Assembly: GCA_964632165.1 (NCBI GenBank)
Contig: CAZWCZ010000048.1
Coordinates: 1-9,227 of the forward strand
DNA from: SIG299 sp964632165
GTDB lineage: Bacteria > Bacillota > Clostridia > Lachnospirales > Lachnospiraceae
Length of the DNA: 9,227 nt
Reading direction: 5' to 3'
Of the stretch, positions 1 to 7,075 are shown in pieces. A program made the translations under genes and the position numbers. The notes under the pieces are model-generated. The model made no database searches. It was given only the letters and a program-made list of their open reading frames with translations, and had not been told where the DNA came from. Position 1 is the stretch's first letter. Each line of letters opens with the position of its first letter.

Positions 1-607
1 GCCAGCTATTGGACAGATGGTGTTAAAACACCTAACTTCTATGGTATGCGTTATAAATTAATGAGAGCTACAGCAGAACCTACAGCTACTCCGGCTCCAA
101 CAGNNNNNNNNNNNNNNNNNNNNNNNNNNNNNNNNNNNNNNNNNNNNNNNNNNNNNNNNNNNNNNNNNNNNNNNNNNNNNNNNNNNNNNNNNNNNNNNNN
201 NNNCAGCTCCAACAGCAGCTCCAACAGCAGCTCCAACAGCAGCTCCAACAGCAGCTCCAACAGCAGCTCCGACAGCAGCTCCAACAGCAGCTCCAACGAC
301 AGCTCCTATCACAGGCACTTCCTACAGCGTGCAGAAGGGTGATACTCTTACCAAGATCGCTGCAGCAGCAGGATGCACAGTTAAGGAACTTGTGGCAGCT
401 AACAACCTTACAAATCCGGACCTCATCATCACAGGCCAGAAGTTAGTGATCCCTACATTCGAAGCTAAGAGATACATCGTAAGAAAGGGTGACACTCTTT
501 CCCTGATCGCAAGAACAAACGGATGCAAGTTAAATGACCTCTTAAAGGTTAACACTTTTGCTAATCCGGATCTTATCCTGATTGGTGATGTTGTAATCCT
601 TCCATAA
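1..607 (+). CDS. LysM-domain surface/secreted protein, 3' part (5' end outside window, internal assembly gap)
   Basis: The C-terminus holds two tandem LysM domains, which bind N-acetylglucosamine-containing glycans such as peptidoglycan. LysM1 (about 323-454) starts YSVQKGDTLTKIA and LysM2 (about 473-604) starts YIVRKGDTLSLIA; both end in a V-I-[LP]-P type strand, and the stop TAA (605-607) follows directly. Before them is an Ala-Pro-Thr repeat linker. Ahead of the gap, bases 1-102 encode a segment with SYWTDGVKTPNFYGMRYKLM, the end of an upstream domain I do not recognise, followed by the start of the Pro/Thr linker. The coding frame is frame 1 before the run of N and frame 2 after it, which is explained by the placeholder length of the gap rather than a real frameshift. 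LysM domains at the very C-terminus suggest a wall-attached hydrolase or adhesin, but the catalytic part is not visible. Confident for LysM, not for overall function. Confidence 0.85.
104..203. other. Assembly gap of exactly 100 N
   Basis: A run of exactly 100 N, the conventional placeholder for a scaffold gap of unknown size. It lies inside the Ala-Pro-Thr repeat of the LysM protein, so a failed repeat assembly is the likely cause. The reading frames on both sides join only if the true missing length is a multiple of 3, and pure 12-bp units would fit with a multiple of 12. Confidence 0.95.
204..307 (+). repeat. 12-bp tandem repeat coding for Ala-Pro-Thr-Ala units
   Basis: About eight copies of the 12-bp unit GCAGCTCCAACA run head to tail. 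The last copies carry single substitutions, for example a silent A to G at 271. In the coding frame each unit gives Ala-Pro-Thr-Ala, a flexible wall-spanning or linker type sequence. The bases just before the gap (about 80-103) are a looser Pro-Thr-Ala version of the same linker, so the array probably continues through the gap. Confidence 0.9.
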
Positions 608-652
608 GGAATACATAACAAAAACATGACAGCTGCAAAACAGCTTTAAAAG

Positions 653-700
653 AAGAATCGGGGATGTTACTTAAAGTAACATCCCCGATTCTTTTCCTTT
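653..700. terminator. Bidirectional rho-independent terminator between converging genes
   Basis: A perfect inverted repeat has 20-base arms at 653-672 and 674-693 with core CGGGGATGTTAC / GTAACATCCCCG. It is followed on the + strand by a T-rich tract (TTCTTTTCCTTTTT) and preceded by an A-rich tract, which gives U residues for - strand transcripts. It sits between the + strand LysM gene (stop 607) and the - strand arabinofuranosidase gene (stop 705), so it can end both transcripts. A small extra hairpin (AGCTG/CAGCT, 631-645) lies just before it. Confidence 0.92.
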
Positions 701-704
701 TTCG

Positions 705-2660
705 CTATTTCATCCGATAAACGGCAAACGTATGCGCTTCCAGCGGAATCTTTTTCCACTCGCTTTCAGCATAAGATACCACCTTTGTCGTAACTTTATC
801 CGGCTCCTCTATCGTATTGTAAGCAGACGGTTCCGGACCATACAGAACTTCTCCCGATATCCGACCTATTTCCTTTTCCGTCTCCAATTCCAGTGTCACT
901 GCTTCCTCTCCGGCATTGACTATCTTCAGGATGACTTCCTCTGTCGCATTGTCATACGATGCCACGACAAACAGTTTTCGTTCCTCAAGCTCCGCTGCTC
1001 CGCTCTCCGGCAGCATTTTCAGCGTATGACCTCCCATATTCCGTGCGAACAGCTTCTGTACGTGGTAACTTGGACTTCCGTATGCTGTTTTTGCATCAAA
1101 CCAGATCATGTCCGGTGCCCACTGCACATAACCGATCCGGGCAAGGAGCGGTGCATAGGATGCCATGATGACCACATCTGCGTTTCGCTCAACACCGGTC
1201 AGAAATGCTGCTTCAGAAAGTGCCCCTTCCAGCGTATTGCCGGACTTCACACCTCCGGTACGTTTCGGATGTGCCGCATATTCTCCGGAAAATACTTTTA
1301 CTTCCCTATCATAATCATCATAAAAATGCGTATTGGCAAGGAACCATTCCGGCGACATATAGTAATGTTCATCTACCGCATAAGTAAAATTGTCTTTGTT
1401 TTTAGCTGCGTCCCGGTAAAAGTTCCATGCGGCATCATATCGTTCTGTATGCACGTCCGGTCCTGCAGAGCCGATCAGTTTCATCTGTGGATATTTTTCA
1501 TGAATAGCTTCTTCAAACAGTGTATATCGTTCAAAAAAGTTCACACGCTCGGTTTCCCACTGTTCATTTCCGATCCCGATAAATTCTAATCCAAACGGTT
1601 CCGGATGCCCCATTTCTGCGCGAAGACTGCCCCATTCCGTTGTGACATCCCCATTTGCAAATTCTATCAGATCCAGAGCATCCCGGATAAATTCACGGAA
1701 TGCAGGATCTTCCGTGCTGATCAGCTCATCCGACTGATACTGACAGGCAAGTCCGACATTCACTACCGGCACAGCCTTTGCTCCGATGTATTCACAAAGC
1801 AGGAAATATTCATAATAGCCGATGCCAAGCGTCTGGTTATAATGCGCATACTCACTGGTATAATTATTCCTGTCGCAGTTCCCGTGTGTGGACCAGCGGT
1901 TCCAGTTTGCCTTTCTCCTTGTGATATTACCAACACTCTTTTTCCACTGATAACGGTTCTTTAAGTCATTTCCTTCAATGATGCATCCGCCCGGAAAACG
2001 AAGAAACCCAGGCCGGATCTCCTTTAACAGGTCTGCAAGGTCTTTACGGAACACGCCATACACGGCATCTCCCGGCATCATGGAGACACAGTCAAACTCT
2101 GCCTCTCCGGTGTCGGAAAGAAGCAGATGGAACTTTGCCGCATCCACGTCCGCATGGGCTTTCAATGTAACCTCATACCTGTTCCAGCCGTTCGCTTTCC
2201 CTGTTTCAAATGTATGTTGTAAAAATACATCTCCATCCTTCTCTACCTGTACGGTCACTCCTCCGGTATAGGAAACCGGATTCAGATAAAAGCTGATATG
2301 ATACTCCATATCCTTTTTCAGAAAAATTCCGTCATACGCTTTATTCGTGACTCCGCAGCCCGGCCGCATGGCACGCACATGCAGATAATGCGGATTCTCT
2401 TTTGTCAGCGGATGTTCGGTGTGATATTCCAACGCCAGGAACGGACAGTTCTCCGGATACTTACTCCAGCCGTAGCCGCCGTCATATTCCGGTGTGTAGG
2501 CATTATTTACACCGGTTGTTTTCAAAAATTCAAACGAGCGGTTTTCTATCATTTCTGCATACAGGCCGCCGTCCGCACCATAATTGATATCCTCAAAGAA
2601 CAATCCCATCATGCCTTTTTGGATATCTACACCTTTTTGATTTGTGATTTTTAATTTCAT
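705..2660 (-). CDS. Alpha-L-arabinofuranosidase, GH51 (intracellular)
   Basis: A 651-residue glycoside hydrolase that releases terminal alpha-L-arabinofuranose from arabinan, arabinoxylan or arabino-oligosaccharides by a retaining mechanism. The GH51 hallmarks are visible: GIGNEQW near residues 362-368 gives the acid/base Glu366, and VFSGEY near 456-461 gives the nucleophile Glu460. An N-terminal part (1-80, with GLFFEDINYGADGGLYAEM) is followed by a carbohydrate-binding-module-like beta insert (about 85-195), the (beta/alpha)8 barrel (about 200-500) and a C-terminal beta domain (about 500-651). There is no signal peptide, so it acts in the cytoplasm on imported oligosaccharides. The start ATG has the ribosome binding site AAGGAG six bases upstream. 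It stands alone, with no transporter or sugar kinase beside it in this window. Exact substrate cannot be told from sequence; family assignment is strong. Confidence 0.93.
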   Translation of the reverse strand: MKLKITNQKGVDIQKGMMGLFFEDINYGADGGLYAEMIENRSFEFLKTTGVNNAYTPEYDGGYGWSKYPENCPFLALEYHTEHPLTKENPHYLHVRAMRPGCGVTNKAYDGIFLKKDMEYHISFYLNPVSYTGGVTVQVEKDGDVFLQHTFETGKANGWNRYEVTLKAHADVDAAKFHLLLSDTGEAEFDCVSMMPGDAVYGVFRKDLADLLKEIRPGFLRFPGGCIIEGNDLKNRYQWKKSVGNITRRKANWNRWSTHGNCDRNNYTSEYAHYNQTLGIGYYEYFLLCEYIGAKAVPVVNVGLACQYQSDELISTEDPAFREFIRDALDLIEFANGDVTTEWGSLRAEMGHPEPFGLEFIGIGNEQWETERVNFFERYTLFEEAIHEKYPQMKLIGSAGPDVHTERYDAAWNFYRDAAKNKDNFTYAVDEHYYMSPEWFLANTHFYDDYDREVKVFSGEYAAHPKRTGGVKSGNTLEGALSEAAFLTGVERNADVVIMASYAPLLARIGYVQWAPDMIWFDAKTAYGSPSYHVQKLFARNMGGHTLKMLPESGAAELEERKLFVVASYDNATEEVILKIVNAGEEAVTLELETEKEIGRISGEVLYGPEPSAYNTIEEPDKVTTKVVSYAESEWKKIPLEAHTFAVYRMK

Positions 2661-2674
2661 ACGCTTCTCCTTTT

Positions 2675-2706
2675 CAAAAAACGGCAGGCATCACGGCCTG
2701 CCGTTC
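2675..2706 (-). terminator. Rho-independent terminator after asnS, directly upstream of the GH51 ribosome binding site
   Basis: A perfect 10-bp stem (AACGGCAGGC, 2680-2689, with GCCTGCCGTT, 2696-2705) has a 6-base loop. On the - strand it is followed by a T run (2681-2676). It lies 36 bases past the asnS stop, so it terminates asnS transcripts. The T run ends only 3 bases before the ribosome binding site of the arabinofuranosidase gene, so it could also work as an attenuator for that gene. On the + strand a T-rich stretch also follows at a short distance. Confidence 0.88.
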
Positions 2707-2741
2707 TATTTCTTTTTTTCGCCATCCGGCGTATTTCAATT

Positions 2742-4133
2742 TTACAGTTCGCAGTTATTTACGGTACGAGGGAACGGGATCACATCACGGATGTTGCCCA
2801 TACCTGTCAGGTACATCACACAGCGCTCAAAGCCAAGGCCAAACCCGGCATGTCTTGCAGAACCGTATTTTCTCAGATCCAGATAGAAGTCATAATCTTC
2901 TTTCTTCAGTCCCAGCTCTTCCATGCGCTTTGTCAGCTTTTCATAATCATCCTCTCTCTGGCTTCCTCCGATGATCTCACCGATTCCCGGAACCAGGCAG
3001 TCCATAGCCGCCACCGTCTTTCCATCCTCGTTCAGCTTCATGTAAAATGCCTTGATCTCCTTTGGATAATCAGTCACAAATACAGGCTTTTTGAAGATCT
3101 GCTCTGTCAGATATCGTTCATGCTCCGTCTGAAGGTCGCAGCCCCAGGATACTTTATAATCAAATTCATCATTGTGTTTCTCAAGGAGTTCGATCGCTTC
3201 GGTATAAGTCACATGGCCAAATTCAGAATTCAGTACATTGTGCAGTCTCTCCAGTAATCCTTTGTCTACAAAAGAATTAAAGAAGTTCATTTCTTCCGGA
3301 GCATTTTCCAGTACATACCGGATGATATACTTGATCATATTCTCAGCCAGAACCATGTCGTCCTTTAGATCAGCAAAGGCAATCTCAGGTTCTATCATCC
3401 AGAATTCTGCCGCATGACGTGTGGTATTGGAATTTTCCGCGCGGAATGTCGGTCCAAACGTATAAATGTTGCGGAAAGCCATGGCATAGGTCTCACCGTT
3501 TAACTGTCCGCTTACCGTTAAGTTGGTCGGCTTATGGAAGAAATCCTGCGTGAAATCAACCTTTCCGTCTTCTGTCATCGGAATATTGTTCAGGTCCATG
3601 GTTGTAACCTGGAACATCTCTCCTGCACCTTCGCAGTCGCTGCCCGTGATCAGCGGTGTATGCACATATACAAAATCTCTCTCCTGGAAGAATTTATGGA
3701 TGGCATATGCTGCCAGGGAACGCACGCGGAATACTGCCTGGAATGTATTTGTCCTTGGGCGCAGATGCGTCATCGTACGTAAGAATTCCAGTGTATGTCT
3801 CTTTTTCTGCAGCGGATACTCCGGTGTGGATGCCCCTTCTAATACCACTTCTTCTGCCTGGATCTCAAACGGCTGCTTTGCCTGCGGTGTAGCTACCAGC
3901 TTTCCTGTGACCAGGATGGCAGAACCTACATTCAATCGGTTGATCTCTGCAAAATTATCTAAAGTATCGTGATACACGATCTGTAATGTTTCAAAAAATG
4001 TACCATCATTTAATACGATGAAACCAAATGTCTTGGAATCTCTGACGCTGCGCACCCAGCCGCCTACCGTGATAGTCTTTTCCAAGTAGTTCTCTCTGTT
4101 GCGATATAATTCGCGGACTGTAATTAAATCCAT
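2742..4133 (-). CDS. asnS: Asparaginyl-tRNA synthetase
   Basis: A class IIb aminoacyl-tRNA synthetase that charges tRNA-Asn with asparagine using ATP. It has 463 residues from the chosen start, the usual family length. An N-terminal OB-fold anticodon-binding domain (about 18-100, with GGWVRSVRDSKTFGFIVLNDG) is followed by the catalytic domain. Motif 2 is seen as FRAENSNTTRHAAEFWMIEPE (about 230-250) and motif 3 as GFGLGFERCVMYLTGM near 430-445, ending IRDVIPFPR. GEMFQVTT and the asparagine-type catalytic layout separate it from AspRS. An in-frame start nine codons earlier (4158-4160) lacks a ribosome binding site. The start at 4131-4133 has AGGAG six bases upstream and begins MDLITVREL, so it was preferred. 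It has its own promoter and terminator. Confidence 0.97.
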   Translation of the reverse strand: MDLITVRELYRNRENYLEKTITVGGWVRSVRDSKTFGFIVLNDGTFFETLQIVYHDTLDNFAEINRLNVGSAILVTGKLVATPQAKQPFEIQAEEVVLEGASTPEYPLQKKRHTLEFLRTMTHLRPRTNTFQAVFRVRSLAAYAIHKFFQERDFVYVHTPLITGSDCEGAGEMFQVTTMDLNNIPMTEDGKVDFTQDFFHKPTNLTVSGQLNGETYAMAFRNIYTFGPTFRAENSNTTRHAAEFWMIEPEIAFADLKDDMVLAENMIKYIIRYVLENAPEEMNFFNSFVDKGLLERLHNVLNSEFGHVTYTEAIELLEKHNDEFDYKVSWGCDLQTEHERYLTEQIFKKPVFVTDYPKEIKAFYMKLNEDGKTVAAMDCLVPGIGEIIGGSQREDDYEKLTKRMEELGLKKEDYDFYLDLRKYGSARHAGFGLGFERCVMYLTGMGNIRDVIPFPRTVNNCEL

Positions 4134-4174
4134 CTCAAACTCCTGCCCTTTCATCATCATAGTCTTATCCTATG

Positions 4175-4203
4175 AGTATAGCTTTTTTTCTACGGAAAGT
4201 CAA
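4175..4203 (-). promoter_or_regulatory. Sigma-A promoter for asnS
   Basis: On the - strand there is a -35 box TTGACT (4203-4198), a 17-base spacer and a -10 box TATACT (4180-4175), each five of six to consensus. Transcription would begin near 4168, leaving a leader of only about 35 bases. The -35 box starts 8 bases past the stop of the preceding gene, so asnS can be transcribed independently. No strong terminator separates it from the upstream operon, so read-through is also possible. Confidence 0.75.
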
Positions 4204-4210
4204 AGGCTTT

Positions 4211-4705
4211 TTACTTGTCCTTCTTTACATCCGGAACCATCTGTACGGCAATCCCGCTCATCAGGCTCTCTGCATAGATAAATACAATTGGAAGATCCTC
4301 TGTCTCGTACTGCGGAACCATATTGGCAAAACCGCTGAGCATATTGGATCCGTCCAGCACCACACGCACCATCGGCGGAACTTTAATTATGACTCCGCTC
4401 ATCAGGCTGTTAATGTTGACTTCCATTTCCTTGGAAAAATCAGCCCCCGTTAAATCCAGTGTGACACCGCCGAGATAGGTATGGATGTCAATCTCCTCAA
4501 CCGGCTCTTTCCCGATTTTGATGACCTTTCCGTTCATTACGGAGAGATACTTTTTCTTCTGATGACCGGCATTCTTTTCTTCCAGTTCTTTTGTTTTCTT
4601 CGCTACCAGCTTCCCTACGGCATAGATGGCACCATATGCTGCAGCTATTGCCAAAACAACCTTGCATAACGTACCAAATACGTTTTTCTTTTTTGTCTCT
4701 TCCAT
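4211..4705 (-). CDS. Membrane-anchored protein with LiaF-like C-terminal repeat domain
   Basis: A 164-residue protein with a short Lys-rich start, one hydrophobic segment (about 10-33, LCKVVLAIAAAYGAIYAVGKL) and then a Lys/Glu-rich stretch. Residues about 75-157 form a repeating beta pattern: LGGVTLDLTGADF (78-90), LMSGVIIKVPPMVRVVLDG (101-119), MLSGFANM (122-129) and LMSGIAVQM (148-156). This GGV-x-x-DL ... SGV-x-I-x-VP rhythm resembles the C-terminal domain of LiaF and related envelope-stress proteins. In the Lia system LiaF restrains its sensor kinase. The ribosome binding site AAAAGGGGG lies seven bases before the ATG. It follows the response regulator by 23 bases, so it is probably the last gene of the kinase-regulator operon and may tune or report on that kinase. 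The four-helix N-terminal part of classic LiaF is absent, and the role is inferred. The domain call is by pattern, not by search. Confidence 0.72.
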   Translation of the reverse strand: MEETKKKNVFGTLCKVVLAIAAAYGAIYAVGKLVAKKTKELEEKNAGHQKKKYLSVMNGKVIKIGKEPVEEIDIHTYLGGVTLDLTGADFSKEMEVNINSLMSGVIIKVPPMVRVVLDGSNMLSGFANMVPQYETEDLPIVFIYAESLMSGIAVQMVPDVKKDK

Positions 4706-4728
4706 ACAAAAACCCCCTTTTAGCTCAT

Positions 4729-5418
4729 TCAGACTTTAAAACGATATCCTTTTCCCCAGATCGTTTCAATGTACTGCGGATTTGCCGCATTTTCCTCAAT
4801 CTTTTCACGGATCTTCTTAATGTGGACCGTTACCGTCGCAATATCCCCAAACGATTCCATATCCCAGATTTCCCGGAATAATTCGTCTTTTGTGAATACA
4901 TGATCCGGATGTTCTGCGAGAAAGCTAAGCAGGTCAAATTCCTTTGTTGTCAGCACTTTCTCTTCTCCATTAACATATACCCTGCGGGCAGTTTTGTCAA
5001 TCTTCATTCCCCTGATCTCAATGATTTCATTCTCTCTTCCATGCATTTTTACAAGTCGTTCATAGCGTGCCAGATGTGCCTTTACCCTGGCCACCAGTTC
5101 GCTCGGACTGAATGGTTTTGTCATGTAGTCGTCAGCCCCAAGTCCCAGTCCGCGGATCTTATCAATGTCTTCTTTTTTTGCAGAAACCATCAGGATCGGA
5201 ATATCTTTTTGCTCCCGTACCTGCCGGCAGATTTCAAATCCGTCCAGCCCCGGGAGCATCAGATCCAGGATCAGCAGCCGGATATCTTCTGTCAGTGCTG
5301 CGGCCAGTCCTTTCCGTCCGTCACTTTCCAACATCACTTCAAATCCGGACAGTTCCAGATAATCTTTTTCAAGTTCAGCAATTGCCACTTCATCTTCTAC
5401 GATCAAAATCTTAGACAT
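4729..5418 (-). CDS. OmpR/PhoB-family response regulator
   Basis: A 229-residue transcription factor, partner of the kinase encoded just upstream. The receiver domain (about 1-115) has the acidic pair Glu8/Asp9 in ILIVEDE, the phosphoacceptor Asp52 in LLILDLMLPGLDG, Ser79 and Lys101 in DDYMTKPFSP. The winged-helix DNA-binding domain (about 132-229) ends in the family signature VTVHIKKIREKIE ... IWGKGYRFKV. The ATG at 5416-5418 was chosen because AGGTGG lies eight bases upstream. A GTG four codons earlier has its Shine-Dalgarno too close. The gene overlaps the end of the kinase gene by 8 bases (ATGTCTAA), which indicates translational coupling. Its targets are not known; the direct repeat in the divergent region at 7035-7054 is a candidate site. 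Confidence 0.95.
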   Translation of the reverse strand: MSKILIVEDEVAIAELEKDYLELSGFEVMLESDGRKGLAAALTEDIRLLILDLMLPGLDGFEICRQVREQKDIPILMVSAKKEDIDKIRGLGLGADDYMTKPFSPSELVARVKAHLARYERLVKMHGRENEIIEIRGMKIDKTARRVYVNGEEKVLTTKEFDLLSFLAEHPDHVFTKDELFREIWDMESFGDIATVTVHIKKIREKIEENAANPQYIETIWGKGYRFKV

Positions 5419-6928
5419 GTTCAAGTCCACCTTCCTTTTCTGTTATTTCTACTTTCTTTAATGTAAATATGATCGTTGTACCTTCCGATATCCGGCTTTC
5501 CGCACGGATGGTCCCTCCGTGTTCTTCAATGATCTTCTTTACGATGGCAAGTCCCAGTCCGGTACCGCCCTGCTTTGAATTTCTGGAAGAATCCGCACGG
5601 TATAACCGGTCAAAAATGTACGGCAGATCTTTTTCTGCAATACCCTGTCCTGTATCACTGATCTCCACCCGTACCATTCTTTCTTCTTCCCAGAGCCGTA
5701 TGGAAATCCTTCCGGTTTCTTTTTCGCCCCGGTATTTTACGGAATTCCCAATGATATTGTTCATTACTCGGTGCAGCTGTTCCCTGTCTGCCAGCACTTC
5801 CGTTTCCGGCCGTACATTGCTGAAGAACTCCATCGTAATATTGATCAGGGCAAGTTCTTCCATATTTTCTTCTGCACAATCGGCAAAATAGTCATTGACA
5901 CGAACCTTTTCAAAATGATACGGGATCGTATTGGTATCAATTTTTGCATAGAAGGAAAGTTCGTCCACCAACGCCGTCATATCATTCGCCTTTGCATAGA
6001 TGGTCTTTAAATACCTCTCCTGTTTTTCCGGCGTATCTGCCACACCGTCAAGCAGGCCTTCTGCATATCCTTTGATCGCCGTCAAAGGTGTTTTTATATC
6101 ATGAGAAATATTACTGATCAGTTCTCTCAGTTCCTGTTCATATTGGATGCGCACCTCAATCTCTTCCTTCAGATGAATCCTCATTTCTTCAAAATCCTGG
6201 CATAAAAGCCCGACCTCATCATCCGTGATCGTATCTTTCAAAGAATAATCAAGATTTCCCTCCTTCATCTGGTGCGTTGCCCGCCGCAGGGCATTAAGCG
6301 GCCGCAGGATCCCCATGTAAAGCCATCCTACAAGGATAACGGCAGTTGCCACAATAACAAGTATGGCCCATACGACCGAGACCATTACTATGTTTTTCAG
6401 CCGTTCCACCATGGAATTTACATCCGTAATGATACAAAAGCTTCCGCTTTCTCCGTCTTCAAACAGGATTTTCTGCTGTTTTGCCAGGAATGGACGCTCT
6501 CCACCGATATAGACGCCTCCGTCATAAAGCACCGATTCCATCTGATCTGCTTCCGGGATCAGTTTTTCTACCGCATGATAATGGGACTTATCCCCGACAA
6601 AGACTATTGTTCCGCCTTTTTCTACTGCCAGATACGAAAATTTTCCATTCAAGGTTTCATTTACTTCCCGCAGCCACGTCTCATCCAGAAACTTTTCCGA
6701 AGACCGCTCTGCCGTGATGCAAAGTTCGCTGAACGTCCCGCGTGTAATGCGATTCAATATCTGTATCGGTTCTGTCAGTATCTCCCAATTATCCGTCTCT
6801 ACCTGATACCCATCCTCGATCGCCTTTACCTGGCGTGTCAGTATGATGCTTCCTATGGTTCCCATCATACTGCACGGAAAAAAAATGATGATCAAAAAAG
6901 CAGCAAGCAGCCGGTTTCGTAATTTCAT
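5411..6928 (-). CDS. Sensor histidine kinase (HAMP, HisKA, HATPase_c)
   Basis: A 505-residue membrane kinase that phosphorylates its partner regulator. It has an N-terminal membrane helix (about 7-30), an extracellular sensing region of about 150 residues, a second membrane helix (about 180-207), a HAMP linker (about 208-260) and a kinase core. Catalytic signs are His276 in the H box (ISNISHDIKTPLTAIKGYAEG), the N box NNIIGNSVKY (Asn395), the G1 box DTGQG (425-429), the F box YIFDRLYRAD and the G2 box GGTGLGLAI (454-462). The start at 6926-6928 (MKLRNRLL) has GGAG five bases before it. An in-frame GTG 16 codons earlier has no better signal. The extracytoplasmic domain has no recognised ligand-binding motif, so the signal is unknown. 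It is the first gene of the operon: kinase before regulator is less common than the reverse order. Confidence 0.95.
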   Translation of the reverse strand: MKLRNRLLAAFLIIIFFPCSMMGTIGSIILTRQVKAIEDGYQVETDNWEILTEPIQILNRITRGTFSELCITAERSSEKFLDETWLREVNETLNGKFSYLAVEKGGTIVFVGDKSHYHAVEKLIPEADQMESVLYDGGVYIGGERPFLAKQQKILFEDGESGSFCIITDVNSMVERLKNIVMVSVVWAILVIVATAVILVGWLYMGILRPLNALRRATHQMKEGNLDYSLKDTITDDEVGLLCQDFEEMRIHLKEEIEVRIQYEQELRELISNISHDIKTPLTAIKGYAEGLLDGVADTPEKQERYLKTIYAKANDMTALVDELSFYAKIDTNTIPYHFEKVRVNDYFADCAEENMEELALINITMEFFSNVRPETEVLADREQLHRVMNNIIGNSVKYRGEKETGRISIRLWEEERMVRVEISDTGQGIAEKDLPYIFDRLYRADSSRNSKQGGTGLGLAIVKKIIEEHGGTIRAESRISEGTTIIFTLKKVEITEKEGGLEHV

Positions 6929-6990
6929 AATATCTCCATTCTTTTCAAAGTGTCCAAAACACCTTGCCCTTTTCACACATTACCACTTTC

Positions 6991-6999
6991 ATTATAACA
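6991..6999 (-). promoter_or_regulatory. Extended -10 promoter for the kinase operon
   Basis: On the - strand TGTTATAAT (6999-6991) is a perfect extended -10 element (TGN then TATAAT). The -35 region at about 7014-7019 is weak, as is common for extended -10 promoters. Transcription would start near 6984, about 56 bases before the kinase ATG. A second, weaker candidate on the same strand has TTTACG (7043-7038) and TATAAA (7021-7016) separated by 16 bases. Confidence 0.65.
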
Positions 7000-7034
7000 C
7001 ATCTTGCGCTGTTTTTTTATAATATGATTCTTTA

Positions 7035-7054
7035 TTTCGTAAAATTTTCATAAA
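7035..7054. promoter_or_regulatory. Candidate OmpR/PhoB-type operator: 11-bp direct repeat
   Basis: TTTCGTAAA (7035-7043) and TTTCATAAA (7046-7054) are direct repeats differing at one base, with start-to-start spacing of 11 bp, one helical turn. This is the arrangement recognised by tandem dimers of OmpR/PhoB regulators, whose PhoB box half-site is a similar TGTCATAAA-like sequence. A weak third copy (TTGTGAA, from 7057) continues the period. The pair lies between the two divergent promoters, upstream of both -35 regions. Binding by the adjacent regulator is inference. Confidence 0.45.
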
Positions 7055-7075
7055 CCTTGTGAAGCATCCTTATCA

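Noticed and set aside
204..307. Possible CRISPR-like array
   Set aside because: Units are contiguous 12-mers with no spacers and they encode a Pro/Thr/Ala linker.
46..342. Open frames coding for Ser/Asn repeats on the + strand and Gly/Ala/Val or Leu/Glu repeats on the - strand around the gap
   Set aside because: They are alternate-frame readings of the 12-bp repeat across an unknown-length gap; the frame leading into the LysM domains explains the sequence.
732..1589. Long + strand open frame (285 codons) opposite the GH51 gene
   Set aside because: It is antisense to a clearly conserved enzyme, is rich in Cys, Arg and Phe as shadow frames often are, and has no recognisable domain.
5419..5430. 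GTG start for the response regulator four codons upstream
   Set aside because: Shine-Dalgarno sequence is too close to the GTG, while the ATG at 5418 has AGGTGG at good spacing and matches the family start.
4900..5466. Long + strand open frames opposite the response regulator and kinase, such as 4900-5466 and 6272-6922
   Set aside because: Antisense shadows of conserved two-component genes with no domain or supporting ribosome binding site.
6929..6976. GTG start for the kinase 16 codons upstream
   Set aside because: The extension is charged and precedes the membrane helix; the ATG at 6928 has GGAG five bases upstream.
7018..7023. TATAAT on the + strand as a lipoprotein promoter
   Set aside because: No acceptable -35 box at 16-18 bp; the TTGACT/TACACT pair nearer the gene is better.
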